From: Algorimicrobium hallyeonense
GTDB lineage: Bacteria > Bacteroidota > Bacteroidia > Flavobacteriales > Flavobacteriaceae
DNA: 64,000 nucleotides
Direction of reading: 5' to 3'
Assembly: GCF_042657385.1 (NCBI RefSeq)
Contig: NZ_JBHSLA010000002.1
Coordinates: 496,001 to 560,000 of the forward strand
Shown: piece by piece, positions 9,254 to 19,233 of the stretch
Numbering within the stretch: position 1 is the first letter of the stretch
How the letters are laid out: the number at the start of each line of letters is the position of its first letter
Notes under the pieces: generated by a model
Seen by the model: the letters and a program-made list of their open reading frames with translations, nothing else
The model's database searches: none
What the model was told of the DNA's origin: nothing
Position numbers and translations under genes: made by a program

Positions 9254-10116
9254 TATTCGTTTTTATTGGTGTGATAATTAACCAAACCATCAATTGGTCG
9301 TTTTACTATGTTGCCCACTTTGTAATGATATTCTTCGGCTATTTCTAAAATTTCATCTTTTGAAAAATACGAGATAGAACCGGCAAAATGAACAGGAACG
9401 GTTTTAATTTCTTCTTTAAACTGAAGAATCATATTTTCAGAGAAAAGTCGCAAACCTTTTTTAATCAAATTTTTAATATACACGTTTTCCTTATGTAAAA
9501 ACATAAATTCAGCAAAACTGGCTAAATAGGCATTCGGATTGGGTTGCTTATATAGGTTGTGTTTAATAAAATCTGTATCCATATTATAGGTCTCGGCAAA
9601 AGCAGTCCGGAGGGTTTCTGGCATATGATAAAAATAATAATCCCGAATTAACTGTTTGCCATAGTAATTCCCAGAAGCATCATCCATTAGCGAATATCCC
9701 AACGAGTTAACGCGTTGATGCACATGGCTTCCATCAAAATAACTACAGTTAGAACCTGTTCCTAAAATACAAACCACAGCTGCTTCATTTGGTTTATTAA
9801 CGGTGGCTCGAATGGCTGCATAGGTATCTTCCTTCACTTCGATTAAAGCATTTGTAAAGATAGATGCCAAAACCTGTTTTAAAAGTAATCGTGGCTTTTC
9901 AGTTCCGCAACCGGCTCCATAAAAATAGACATGAGAAACATTTAATTTATGTTTATTTAAATCTGGTTGCTCATTGATTATTTTATAAAGTTCTTCCGCT
10001 TGTAAAATGGCTGGGTTTAAACCTTTGGTTTTTATTTTTTCTAATAAATGATTGCCATTTTTATCAACGGAAAGCCAATCACATTTTGTAGAACCACTAT
10101 CAACAATTACTATCAT
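9253..10116 (-). CDS. BadF/BadG-type ASKHA sugar kinase (N-acetylglucosamine kinase-like)
   Basis: A 287-residue ASKHA-fold kinase. The phosphate-1 loop is DSGSTKCDW (residues 6-14), the phosphate-2 loop ILGTGSNC lies near 123-130, and a GYSLMDDASGNYYGK segment matches the glycine-rich region of GlcNAc-kinase-like proteins. Known relatives phosphorylate N-acetylglucosamine or other amino sugars; the real substrate here is not fixed by sequence. It sits 73 bases after gapA and overlaps mgsA by one base, which ties it to central carbon metabolism and fits feeding of cell-wall or chitin sugars into glycolysis. Confidence 0.85.
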   Translation of the reverse strand: MIVIVDSGSTKCDWLSVDKNGNHLLEKIKTKGLNPAILQAEELYKIINEQPDLNKHKLNVSHVYFYGAGCGTEKPRLLLKQVLASIFTNALIEVKEDTYAAIRATVNKPNEAAVVCILGTGSNCSYFDGSHVHQRVNSLGYSLMDDASGNYYGKQLIRDYYFYHMPETLRTAFAETYNMDTDFIKHNLYKQPNPNAYLASFAEFMFLHKENVYIKNLIKKGLRLFSENMILQFKEEIKTVPVHFAGSISYFSKDEILEIAEEYHYKVGNIVKRPIDGLVNYHTNKNE

Positions 10117-10189
10117 ATTTCTAAAAATAAAAAATTCGCAGTCTACAATTTAAAATTATAAAACTGCGAATTCAAATGTAGTATTATAT

Positions 10190-11191
10190 TTATAAACTGT
10201 TAATATGCTCGGCTAATTCTACTAATTTATAAGAATAAGCATACTCATTATCATACCAAGCTACTAATTTGAAGAATCGAGAATTCAATTCAATAGCTGA
10301 ATCGGCATCAAAAACACAGGTGCGATCTTCACTAACAAAATCTTGTGAAACCACAGCATCTTCGGTATAACCTACAATTCCTTTTAAAGAACCTTCAGCA
10401 GCTTCCTTAAATACTTTTTTAATGGCTTCTAAAGAGGTTTCTTTTTTTGTTCTCACTGTTAAATCAACAACAGATACATTAGCTGTAGGCACACGAAATG
10501 CCATACCTGTTAATTTCCCATCTAATTCTGGAATAACTTTACCAACGGCTTTAGCGGCTCCAGTGGTTGTTGGGATAATATTATTTAAAGCAGAACGCCC
10601 TAAACGGTAATTTTTGGCGCTTGGACTATCTACGGTATGTTGCGAGGACGTTGTAGCATGAACCGTTGTCATTAAACCCTCTTCAATACCAAAATTATCA
10701 TTCATAATTTTAGCCATTGGTGCCAAACAATTTGTTGTACAAGAGGCATTTGAAACTATGGTGTCCGTTGCTTTAGCATCTAAATGGTTAACACCCATTA
10801 CAAACATAGGTGCATCTTTACTTGGTGCAGAGATTACCACTTTTTTGGCGCCCGCATCAATATGAGCTTGAGCCGACTCAATAGTTTTAAAAATCCCAGT
10901 ACAATCAGCAATAACAGCTGCTTCTACGGCATCCCATTTTAAATTTTTCGGGTCACGCTCTGCTGTTACACGCACCGTTTTTCCATTAACAACTAAATGA
11001 CCATTTTCCACTTCAACCGTTCCATTAAAACGACCATGAACGGAATCATACTTTAATAAATAGGCTAAATGGTTAACATCAAGCAAATCATTAATTGCTA
11101 CTACCTCAACATCTGGCCTTTCCATAGTTGCTCTAAATACAATACGACCAACACGTCCAAATCCGTTTATTCCTAATTTTAATTTTGCCAT
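10190..11191 (-). CDS. gapA: glyceraldehyde-3-phosphate dehydrogenase (type I)
   Basis: A 333-residue enzyme with the Rossmann start GINGFGRVGR (residues 8-17), catalytic C151 in SNASCTTNCLAP and the partner histidine H178 (TVHATT). ND near residue 34 is consistent with NAD preference. It oxidises glyceraldehyde-3-phosphate to 1,3-bisphosphoglycerate. It begins 29 bases after pfkA on the same strand and is probably in one transcript with it. Confidence 0.97.
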   Translation of the reverse strand: MAKLKLGINGFGRVGRIVFRATMERPDVEVVAINDLLDVNHLAYLLKYDSVHGRFNGTVEVENGHLVVNGKTVRVTAERDPKNLKWDAVEAAVIADCTGIFKTIESAQAHIDAGAKKVVISAPSKDAPMFVMGVNHLDAKATDTIVSNASCTTNCLAPMAKIMNDNFGIEEGLMTTVHATTSSQHTVDSPSAKNYRLGRSALNNIIPTTTGAAKAVGKVIPELDGKLTGMAFRVPTANVSVVDLTVRTKKETSLEAIKKVFKEAAEGSLKGIVGYTEDAVVSQDFVSEDRTCVFDADSAIELNSRFFKLVAWYDNEYAYSYKLVELAEHINSL

Positions 11192-11220
11192 AATTTTGCT
11201 ATTTTTTATTACTATTATTG

Positions 11221-12207
11221 TTACGTGGTCATAATATCGGACACGCGTAATAATTCTTTATTTATTTCTGTTTTGCCTTTAACGGCTTTTTCTAATGGTG
11301 TTAATGTAATTTTATTATCTAAAATACCAACCATAAAATTTGTTTTCCCTTCTAATAAGGTTTCCACTGCCTTCACACCCATTCTACTGGCTAAAACACG
11401 ATCAAAACAGGATGGTGAACCACCACGTTGCATATGTCCTAATACCGAAACACGCACTTCGTATTCTTCCATGTTTTCTTCAACATAATCTTTCAATTCA
11501 AAAACATTTTTTCCAATTTTATCGCCTTCCGCTACCACAACTATACTAGATGATTTACCAGATTTCTTACTGCGTCTTAAGGATTCTAAAAGTCTATCCA
11601 ACCCTAAATCTTCTTCAGGGATTAATATTTCTTCAGCTCCTGCTCCAACACCTGCATTTAAGGCAATGTGACCAACATCGCGACCCATGACTTCCACAAA
11701 AAACAATCGTTTGTGTGAACTTGCTGTGTCTCGTATTTTATCAATTACCTCAACAACCGTATTTAAAGCGGTATCAAAACCCAACGTAAAGTTGGTGCCA
11801 AAAATATCATTATCTATAGTTCCTGGGATACCAATAATAGGGAAATTAAAGGCTTTATTAAAAACTAAACCTCCCGTAAAACTACCATCACCTCCAATAA
11901 TAACTAAAGCATCTATACCTGCATTAACAAGGTTGTCATGCGCTTTCTGCTGACCTGCATCTGTTCTAAATTCTTTAGATCTAGCCGATTTTAGCATGGT
12001 GCCTCCTTTATTGATAATGTGGTTTACACTACGTGCTGAAAGGGATTTAAAATCGCCTTCAATCAATCCTTCGAAACCGCGATAAATACCAATACATTCT
12101 ATTTCATGGTATGCACAGGTTCTAACAACGGAACGAATGGCGGCATTCATGCCTGGCGAATCACCACCAGAGGTTAAAACACCTATTATTTTAATATTTT
12201 TTGACAT
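11221..12207 (-). CDS. pfkA: ATP-dependent 6-phosphofructokinase
   Basis: A 328-residue class A PFK. LTSGGDSPGMN (residues 11-21) is the ATP-site glycine loop; GGDGS near 104-108 has glycine rather than aspartate at the key position, which points to ATP rather than pyrophosphate as donor. The catalytic GTIDND motif is near 126-131, and GHMQRGGSPS lies near 257. It commits fructose-6-phosphate to glycolysis. It opens the compact block pfkA-gapA-kinase-mgsA; the tamB-like gene ends 68 bases upstream on the same strand. Confidence 0.97.
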   Translation of the reverse strand: MSKNIKIIGVLTSGGDSPGMNAAIRSVVRTCAYHEIECIGIYRGFEGLIEGDFKSLSARSVNHIINKGGTMLKSARSKEFRTDAGQQKAHDNLVNAGIDALVIIGGDGSFTGGLVFNKAFNFPIIGIPGTIDNDIFGTNFTLGFDTALNTVVEVIDKIRDTASSHKRLFFVEVMGRDVGHIALNAGVGAGAEEILIPEEDLGLDRLLESLRRSKKSGKSSSIVVVAEGDKIGKNVFELKDYVEENMEEYEVRVSVLGHMQRGGSPSCFDRVLASRMGVKAVETLLEGKTNFMVGILDNKITLTPLEKAVKGKTEINKELLRVSDIMTT

Positions 12208-12275
12208 GATTTTATACTTGATTATGTAAATCTACTAAAGAAAAACAATAAATAACATGCTATTTGTCACTGTTT

Positions 12276-15200
12276 TTAATTCTTTTCTTCTTCATCCTTA
12301 AAGCCGATGTAACCCGGTAGGTTTTTATTATTTTTTTCAGCTTGCTCTGCTTCTTTGGCTTTTTCTTCTTCGTATTCGTGTTTACCTTTAAAAATAATTT
12401 GAATCAGTTCACTAAAGGTATCAAAATCCACATTCCATGCTATACCAACACCTTGTGTATAGCCAATTTCTTCACCAAAATTCCGGATACTATTTTCACG
12501 ATTGAAAACTTTAGCTGTTAGTGTACCTTCATCATTTAATAAAAAGTCAATTTGAACATCTCCAGCAATAACCGTTTCACTTACACCTCCAACAGGCACA
12601 CCAACTTTACCATTAATTAAAATGCGGTCGCTTATATTGGTTTGAAGCGTCACCCCTAAACGATCATCGGTTTGATAGTCGGGTGTATTTTCGCCAGCTT
12701 CGTAATTTAAACCAATGTTTACTTTATTATCACTAGTTGAAAAGAAACCGTTAATAATACCATTTAAACGTTCGGTAATAGTTCCGGTTATATTTATATC
12801 GTTTAATCGGTTTGAGAAGGCGCCGGTTGCTAATAAATATAGCGCTTGATTATCTCGGTCTTCTTTGGAATCGAGTCGGTAATTTAATTCTGATTTCACC
12901 GTAGAACTCACGTTTGGAAATTCGAATTCAAATTCAATGTCGGGCTTTTCTAAAGGTCCACTTAACATAGTTAACACGTGAACAGGTATACTTCTATTAA
13001 TAGGGTTATCCAGCAAAGGTGATGGATTTGCTTGTGTTTTATAAATAGCGCTTATTTCAATTTGCGCTGAAAACGGATCGCCTTCCCAAGCCAAAGTTCC
13101 ACCGGGTTCTACAATAAATTTCTTTTGAACAATGCCACCATACATAAAGTTATAAACACCATCAAAAACCGAAAAATCACCATAAATATTAAATTTACCA
13201 TTGGTGTTAATATCAATTAGCAAGCCACCAACACCACTTCCTTTTATGGTACTTCCAGACACTTTATCAATTACTATTTCTATTTCGGCATCTTGCGTTA
13301 TATCCAATTCAAAATCTAATTCTAATCCTGAAATATTCTGTGTTCGCACCTCCTGACCCAATGACTTGGCAAGTTTTTCTGCAGGTGTTAAAAAGTGAAT
13401 AAAGGAATTATCACCAAAAGTGGCAGAGTCCGTTAAAGGAATAACAAAGGTTGTTCCTGGCTTGGTTTCACCAATAACGCTAATCACCAAATTATTAGCT
13501 GGACCTTTTATGCTGGCAATACCACCAATAAATCCTGTTCCGTAATACGGTGCATCTTCAGTTTCTTCTTGGGTATCTAAAACCAATAAGCGTTGTGTAT
13601 TAACATCTAAATCCAAACTCCAATCGCCAAAATTAATATGATTAATGGAACCATCTAAAATGCCTTTGGAGTTATATTTGGTATCTGTTATTCGGATATT
13701 ATTAAACACAAAACTTTGATTATCTAGCGTTACCGATGATTTATTAGCAAATTCAAAATCCACATTTAAATACGGAACCGTTAACCCGGAGTTGTTTAAT
13801 ACCAAATCGCCATTTAATTGCGGTTTTTTCAAACTTCCTTCTACTCTTGCAACACCCGTAACGTCTCCTCTAATATTTGTTAAAATGCCAGACAAGAATG
13901 GGTTTAATGGTGATAGGTTGAAATTATTAAAGTTTAAATCGACATCTATGGTTGAAACATTTGATGCCACATCAATAATACCAATAGCTGAAAAGGATTC
14001 ATTGGCATCATCCTTAATTTTGGCGTATACCGAATAGTTTGTAAGCGATTCATTACCGCGAATCTGCGCATCAAAAGAACCTAGGACTAGCTTATTAATT
14101 TCCAAATCATCCACGGTAATATTGGCGTCTGGTAGGTAGAGTCCGTTTTGCTGAAAAACATCCAACTTACCATTTACGTTTCCGCGTAAATCCAAACTAT
14201 CTATGGATGGTGTTATTTTAGCCAAATCAACATCCTTAAAATTTAGTTTAATATCCTTATAGGTAGAGTCTCGTAATTCTCCAAAAAGCTTTATCTGCTC
14301 ACTATTATGACTCATTAAAAATGAATCTATTTTTACGTTTTTAAAGTTATTGTCAAAAACGAGCCGGTTATTCCGGTTTCTATTTTCATTTAAAATCCAT
14401 TTATTCCCCTTAAAAGTGATATCTGATTTACTAAAACCAACAACGGATTTATTTTCTTTATTAATGGTGTGGTAAAAACTTAAATTATAGATATCTTTAT
14501 TGTTTTTACCGCCATTAAATTCCGACCTAATAAACAATGTGTCCTTTAGGGTTACGTTAATTAAGTTGAATTTAGAAATATTATAAAAATTGGTATTGAT
14601 ACTATCTACTTCTACATAGGTATTAAAAAGTGGGTTTTTATTATCTACTTGTAAAGAAATTTGATCTGCAAAATAATCAAACAGCTTAATTTTAGGTGAT
14701 TTAAAGGTTAATTTAAATTCATCCTCTTGACTTTCCACATGGCCACGAATGTACGTGTTGGATCCTAGCTCGATATCGGGAACAAATACTTCAACTATTT
14801 TATTATAGATATTAAAATTAAAATCGATGTATTGATTTTCTACTACTTTATGCGGTTTATAGTTCGCGTAAATGCTTCCTACGGCATTTTCAAAAAGCTT
14901 TCCAATATCTTCAAATAGGAAAACACCACTTAACTGTCCCGTAATAATATCTGGAGAATTTACATTAATATAATGCACCTCTTCTTGGAAGGTTGATGTT
15001 ATTTGAAAATCTTCAAAGAAATAAGAATCATGCTCATTGATATACGATGTATTCCTAAATTGAATGTTACCTACGGCATTATTTACAGTTGTACCTGAAA
15101 CCTTCATAACCACCACACCTTTAAACGTTGATAGGCTATCATTTTTCACAAAATTCATGGCTTTTAGGTTGGCATAGTTTACATCTGCTTCAAAATCAAA

Positions 15201-16679
15201 CTCACTTATTTCCTTTGAAAAATCGGCTAACCCATTAAATGTTAGTTTTAAATTTTCATCATTGGAAATGAGTTTTCCATCATAAATATTATTTCCTAGC
15301 ACACCTGATACTTCCAAGTTGTTATATTCATAACCGTTATATACAACCGCATACACATCACCCAAAAGTTTGGTGTCTAAACCTTCTAAAGTAAAACCTT
15401 TACCATTTACATTCAGGTTTAATGAGGTTTTTCCCCATTTCGGGTTTTCCATGAATTCCCCAATTTCAAAATCTTTAAACACTATTTTCCCTTTATACGT
15501 GGCATTGTCCACATCATTAAAGGTTTTCATTTCTAAATTAGAATCTATAAAGCCCAAATCCGTTTGAATTTGAAGATTCGCCTTTATTTCAGATGTAGTA
15601 ATTTCAGATTGCCCAACAATGGTAAAACGGCCTAATCTATCAAAAGCTGAAGGAATAGAATTCCCTAAAACATTTGGCAAAAGCGCCTTTAAATCTTTGT
15701 AATTGGATGATAGATTGGTAAATTTTCCATTCATATAAAAGTTATCCGTTTCTTTGTTAAACAGATTCTTAAAATATAAATCACCATAAACACGACTATT
15801 ACTACTCGTGTTCAATTTTAAGTTATTTAGTTTTAAATCATTTAGTGTTCCCGTAACGTTTGTCGTAAAAGTGGCATGTTGGTTAATACCAAACTCATCA
15901 TAAAAAGTATTCAACTCATTTAAGGCAATATCCGCTTCTGTAAAATTGGCATTCACTTGAACTTTATCTGTAAAAAACTGTAAATCTTCTCTATTGTACG
16001 AAAATTTCACATCGCCTTTTAAAATAGAATTCTCCGTTTTAATATCTAAATTATCTAAACGTATTTGTTCTTTGGTATACGAAAAATTGGTGACTAAATT
16101 TTTCATTTTAAGACCTCGACTATCATCAAATGCCAAAGTATTAATCCGCATACTAACATTTGGACCATTAATTAATAAATTAGTGGCATTGGTAAAAACG
16201 TTAGTAAATTCAAGAATTTTAGGCGTTTCATTATTTTCATTCGTCATTCTAAAAATACCATCTCTAATGGTAACATCACTCGAGGACATTAAAAATGTAC
16301 TTTCACTAACCTCCTGGTTATCTTCATCAAAACGTGCCACAAACACATCTAAATTGGTATCGGTTTCACCCTTGTAGGTCACCAAATTAAAAATAACACC
16401 TTCCAAATCTATATCACCAAAAACCAATTTACCGTTGTATAAATTTTTAAAACTTAAAATAGAGGTATTTAAATTGGTAGCGCTAATTAGGGTGTCTTTT
16501 TTAAAATCGCGAATTAGCACGCCTTTCAGTTCCACATCACCAGTGATTTGCAAACCGATGCGTTCAATATTTATATTGGTTTTGAAATCTGAATTTATTC
16601 TGTTCGTAACATGCTTGGCAATGCCAGTTTGAACGGCAGGAATGGACAATAGTAGTACCAAAATAATAAATAGCAGCAA
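12276..16679 (-). CDS. TamB-like translocation/assembly module protein (start uncertain)
   Basis: A very large protein (1467 residues from TTG at 16679) with one N-terminal membrane helix, more than 1000 residues of repeating beta-strand segments as in AsmA/TamB bridge proteins, and a C-terminal DUF490/TamB domain (from about residue 1050: GSGVGGLLIDINTNGKF, then a GDVQIDFLLNDEGTL stretch). Such proteins span the periplasm and carry phospholipid or assist outer-membrane protein assembly. The frame stays open upstream to a stop at 16737-16739 and encodes a basic segment (KRIKKFFKILGRLVATL) that suits the N-terminus of a membrane anchor, but it has no ATG, GTG or TTG there. The real start is therefore probably 15-18 codons earlier at a non-standard codon, or there is a base error. 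The C-terminal tail (EEKAKEAEQAEKNNK) is highly charged. Confidence 0.88.
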   Translation of the reverse strand: MLLFIILVLLLSIPAVQTGIAKHVTNRINSDFKTNINIERIGLQITGDVELKGVLIRDFKKDTLISATNLNTSILSFKNLYNGKLVFGDIDLEGVIFNLVTYKGETDTNLDVFVARFDEDNQEVSESTFLMSSSDVTIRDGIFRMTNENNETPKILEFTNVFTNATNLLINGPNVSMRINTLAFDDSRGLKMKNLVTNFSYTKEQIRLDNLDIKTENSILKGDVKFSYNREDLQFFTDKVQVNANFTEADIALNELNTFYDEFGINQHATFTTNVTGTLNDLKLNNLKLNTSSNSRVYGDLYFKNLFNKETDNFYMNGKFTNLSSNYKDLKALLPNVLGNSIPSAFDRLGRFTIVGQSEITTSEIKANLQIQTDLGFIDSNLEMKTFNDVDNATYKGKIVFKDFEIGEFMENPKWGKTSLNLNVNGKGFTLEGLDTKLLGDVYAVVYNGYEYNNLEVSGVLGNNIYDGKLISNDENLKLTFNGLADFSKEISEFDFEADVNYANLKAMNFVKNDSLSTFKGVVVMKVSGTTVNNAVGNIQFRNTSYINEHDSYFFEDFQITSTFQEEVHYINVNSPDIITGQLSGVFLFEDIGKLFENAVGSIYANYKPHKVVENQYIDFNFNIYNKIVEVFVPDIELGSNTYIRGHVESQEDEFKLTFKSPKIKLFDYFADQISLQVDNKNPLFNTYVEVDSINTNFYNISKFNLINVTLKDTLFIRSEFNGGKNNKDIYNLSFYHTINKENKSVVGFSKSDITFKGNKWILNENRNRNNRLVFDNNFKNVKIDSFLMSHNSEQIKLFGELRDSTYKDIKLNFKDVDLAKITPSIDSLDLRGNVNGKLDVFQQNGLYLPDANITVDDLEINKLVLGSFDAQIRGNESLTNYSVYAKIKDDANESFSAIGIIDVASNVSTIDVDLNFNNFNLSPLNPFLSGILTNIRGDVTGVARVEGSLKKPQLNGDLVLNNSGLTVPYLNVDFEFANKSSVTLDNQSFVFNNIRITDTKYNSKGILDGSINHINFGDWSLDLDVNTQRLLVLDTQEETEDAPYYGTGFIGGIASIKGPANNLVISVIGETKPGTTFVIPLTDSATFGDNSFIHFLTPAEKLAKSLGQEVRTQNISGLELDFELDITQDAEIEIVIDKVSGSTIKGSGVGGLLIDINTNGKFNIYGDFSVFDGVYNFMYGGIVQKKFIVEPGGTLAWEGDPFSAQIEISAIYKTQANPSPLLDNPINRSIPVHVLTMLSGPLEKPDIEFEFEFPNVSSTVKSELNYRLDSKEDRDNQALYLLATGAFSNRLNDINITGTITERLNGIINGFFSTSDNKVNIGLNYEAGENTPDYQTDDRLGVTLQTNISDRILINGKVGVPVGGVSETVIAGDVQIDFLLNDEGTLTAKVFNRENSIRNFGEEIGYTQGVGIAWNVDFDTFSELIQIIFKGKHEYEEEKAKEAEQAEKNNKNLPGYIGFKDEEEKN

Positions 16680-16785
16680 TAAGGTTGCTACTAATCGTCC
16701 GAGTATTTTGAAAAATTTTTTGATACGTTTATAAAGTTATAACTTTGACATCAAAATTAACAATTATTATGCCCAATTATTAGAA

Positions 16786-17808
16786 ATGGCTACAGAAAAT
16801 ATTTACATATTAGGAATTGAGTCATCCTGCGATGATACTGCGGCTTCCGTACTGTTAAACGGTCGTGTTTTGAGTAATGTTGTAGCAAGTCAAAAAATAC
16901 ATGAAGAATATGGTGGTGTGGTTCCTGAATTGGCTTCTAGAGCACATCAAAAAAACATTGTTCCCGTGGTTGCTCAAGCACTTAAAAAAGCAGGCATTAC
17001 TAAAAATGAGTTACATGCCGTGGCCTTTACTAGAGGACCTGGATTAATGGGCTCTTTATTAGTAGGCACCTCCTTTGCCAAGTCTTTGGCTTTTGGTCTG
17101 GATATTCCATTAATTGACGTTAACCATATGCAAGCACATATTTTGGCGCATTTTATTGAAGAAGCCGATTATTCAAAGCCACCCTTCCCTTTTTTGGCCA
17201 TGACTATATCAGGTGGCCACACTCAAATAGTTAAAGTTTCCAGCTATTTTGATTTAAAAGTAATAGGTGAAACAATTGATGATGCTGTTGGTGAAGCCTT
17301 TGATAAGAGTGGGAAAATTCTCGGCCTTGGGTATCCCGCAGGTCCAGAAATTGATAAACGGGCTAAATTAGGAAACCCGAAGGCGTTTAAATTTACCAAA
17401 CCAAACGTGGACGGTTTAAACTTTAGTTTTTCGGGATTAAAAACGGGAATTCTATATTTCGTTCAGCGAGAAACCAAAGCAAACCCCAATTTTGTTAAAG
17501 AAAATCTGAATGATATCTGCGCCTCTATCCAATATACTATTATCGGTATTTTAATAGATAAGCTTAAATTAGCCACCAAGCAAACAGGTATTAAACATAT
17601 TGCTATTGGTGGCGGTGTTTCCGCTAATTCAGGTATTCGTCAAGCTTTAAAAGATGGTGAGCAAAAATTTGGATGGACCACCTATGTGCCAAAATTTGAA
17701 TACACCACAGATAATGCTGCCATGATTGCTATTGTTGGATATTTAAAGTATTTGGAAGGTTATTTTAGTGAGCAAGACGTAACAGCCTCTTCTAGATTGA
17801 AAATTTAA
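16786..17808 (+). CDS. tsaD: tRNA N6-adenosine threonylcarbamoyltransferase
   Basis: A 340-residue Kae1/TsaD ASKHA protein. GIESSCDDT (residues 10-18) is the first phosphate loop, and the metal-binding histidines are H114 and H118 in NHMQAHILAHF. ISGGHTQIV and GGGVSANSGIR follow in the family order. With TsaB, TsaE and TsaC it puts the threonylcarbamoyl group on A37 of ANN-decoding tRNAs. Divergent from the tamB-like gene; a hairpin follows its stop codon. Confidence 0.97.
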   Translation: MATENIYILGIESSCDDTAASVLLNGRVLSNVVASQKIHEEYGGVVPELASRAHQKNIVPVVAQALKKAGITKNELHAVAFTRGPGLMGSLLVGTSFAKSLAFGLDIPLIDVNHMQAHILAHFIEEADYSKPPFPFLAMTISGGHTQIVKVSSYFDLKVIGETIDDAVGEAFDKSGKILGLGYPAGPEIDKRAKLGNPKAFKFTKPNVDGLNFSFSGLKTGILYFVQRETKANPNFVKENLNDICASIQYTIIGILIDKLKLATKQTGIKHIAIGGGVSANSGIRQALKDGEQKFGWTTYVPKFEYTTDNAAMIAIVGYLKYLEGYFSEQDVTASSRLKI

Positions 17809-17813
17809 TAGCC

Positions 17814-17850
17814 AATTGTTAAAACATCTGTTAATAATGTTTTGGCAATT
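17814..17850 (+). other. hairpin after tsaD
   Basis: A 14-bp stem (left arm 17814-17827, right arm 17837-17850) with two G-T pairs and a 9-base loop begins 6 bases after the tsaD stop. No T-run follows directly (a T-rich stretch starts at about 17866), so it may be an mRNA-stabilising hairpin or weak terminator rather than a strong terminator. Confidence 0.45.
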
Positions 17851-17903
17851 CGTTCATTGAAGCCTTATTTTTTGTTTTTTTGTTTACTAAACAATCCCAA
17901 ATT

Positions 17904-18524
17904 ATGAAAACACTACTAATTTTTTTAATTGGTTTCTGTGCAGTCCTACATGCACAGGAAGCCGTAACACCTACTTTTGAAACAATTACCAATGCCGACG
18001 AAGCCCAATTGTTTTTAGATTCCAACCCAAGCAAAAGCAACACGTTTATTGTTTTTAATGAGGAGAACCATAAAACCGAATTAGCGCGAAACCTATTTAG
18101 CTCGGGCCAAGCCACAGTTGATGGTCAAATGGAACGAACCCGTTATAAAGTTGTAGATCGTTTTACAACCACGCATTATCGCGCGAATTATATTTTTATT
18201 GATGGCAACAAAATAGATGCCGAAGCGGCAGAAAGCCTAATTAAAACCATTTCCAAAAAATACAAAGATGGTGTGCCATTTAGTAAATTGGCGCAACAAT
18301 ATTCTATGGATAGAAATGCAAATAGAAATGGTGATACAGGCTGGTTTGCTCCTGGTAAAATGCATCCGGAATTAGAACGCGTCATTATTAATGTTCCTAT
18401 TAGCAAACGCGATTTGTTTTCATTTGAACTTAAAGATAAATCCTGGTATTATTTGGTGTTGAATTCCTACCAGCCAAAAGAAATCAAGGAAATTAAAGTG
18501 CTAAAAATAGTCGAAAAAAAATAA
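17904..18524 (+). CDS. secreted PpiC-type (parvulin) peptidyl-prolyl isomerase
   Basis: ATG at 17904 is chosen because it gives a perfect signal peptide (MKTLLIF...VLHAQ, cleavage near residue 20); a TTG 8 codons upstream only adds a polar stretch. The 206-residue product has a parvulin core: FSKLAQQYSMDRNANRNG near 130, GDTGWF and the end F-x-L-KDKSWYYLVL. Parvulins isomerise prolyl bonds and here act in the periplasm as foldases. The stop is only 2 bases from the rsmE start, so the genes form one transcript. Confidence 0.85.
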   Translation: MKTLLIFLIGFCAVLHAQEAVTPTFETITNADEAQLFLDSNPSKSNTFIVFNEENHKTELARNLFSSGQATVDGQMERTRYKVVDRFTTTHYRANYIFIDGNKIDAEAAESLIKTISKKYKDGVPFSKLAQQYSMDRNANRNGDTGWFAPGKMHPELERVIINVPISKRDLFSFELKDKSWYYLVLNSYQPKEIKEIKVLKIVEKK

Positions 18525-18526
18525 TC

Positions 18527-19231
18527 ATGCAGCTGTTTTACAATCCACATATTTCCGAAACTACCGAGAACTTTACGTTTGACAAAGACGAAAGTCGTCA
18601 TATTATAAAAGTACTTCGGAAAAATGTGGGAGATATCCTTCAAATTACCAATGGAAAAGGTTGGTTGTTTTCAGCTGAAATTACAACAGATGCCATAAAA
18701 AAATGTGAAGCTAAAATTATAGCCAAAACAGTACAGAAACCCTTAAATTACCAATTACATTTAGCGGTTGCGCCTACCAAAATGAACGATCGGTTTGAAT
18801 GGTTTTTAGAAAAGGCAACTGAAATAGGCATCACTACCATTACGCCTATTATTTGCGACCATAGTGAGCGTCAGGTGATTAAATTAGATCGCTTTGAAAA
18901 AATAGTTCAATCAGCTATGAAGCAATCCTTAAATTGCTACTTACCGACGTTAAATGAGGCCATTCCGTTTTCAGATTTTATAAAGCAATCTTTTGAAGGA
19001 CAAACTTTTATTGCACATTGTGAGGAACTGGATAGGAAATCTTTAAAGCAAGTAATTAAACCCGAAATGGCAATTACCATTTTAATTGGACCAGAAGGCG
19101 ATTTTAGTGTTAAAGAAATTGAAACAGCCATTAAAAACAAGTTTATTCCTGTAACTTTGGGTGAAACCAGATTACGTACCGAAACCGCATCAATTGTTGC
19201 ATGTCACAGTGTGGCATTTGTAAATGAGTAA
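18527..19231 (+). CDS. rsmE: 16S rRNA (uracil1498-N3)-methyltransferase
   Basis: A 234-residue SPOUT-class enzyme. An N-terminal PUA-like domain (FDKDESRHIIKVLR near residue 19) precedes a trefoil-knot domain with the SAM-binding LIGPEGDFS (about 187-195) and LGETRLRTETA (about 212-222) motifs. It methylates U1498 of 16S rRNA. Two bases separate it from the PPIase gene upstream and two from the DUF4159 gene downstream, so it is in the middle of an operon. Confidence 0.95.
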   Translation: MQLFYNPHISETTENFTFDKDESRHIIKVLRKNVGDILQITNGKGWLFSAEITTDAIKKCEAKIIAKTVQKPLNYQLHLAVAPTKMNDRFEWFLEKATEIGITTITPIICDHSERQVIKLDRFEKIVQSAMKQSLNCYLPTLNEAIPFSDFIKQSFEGQTFIAHCEELDRKSLKQVIKPEMAITILIGPEGDFSVKEIETAIKNKFIPVTLGETRLRTETASIVACHSVAFVNE

Positions 19232-19233
19232 CT

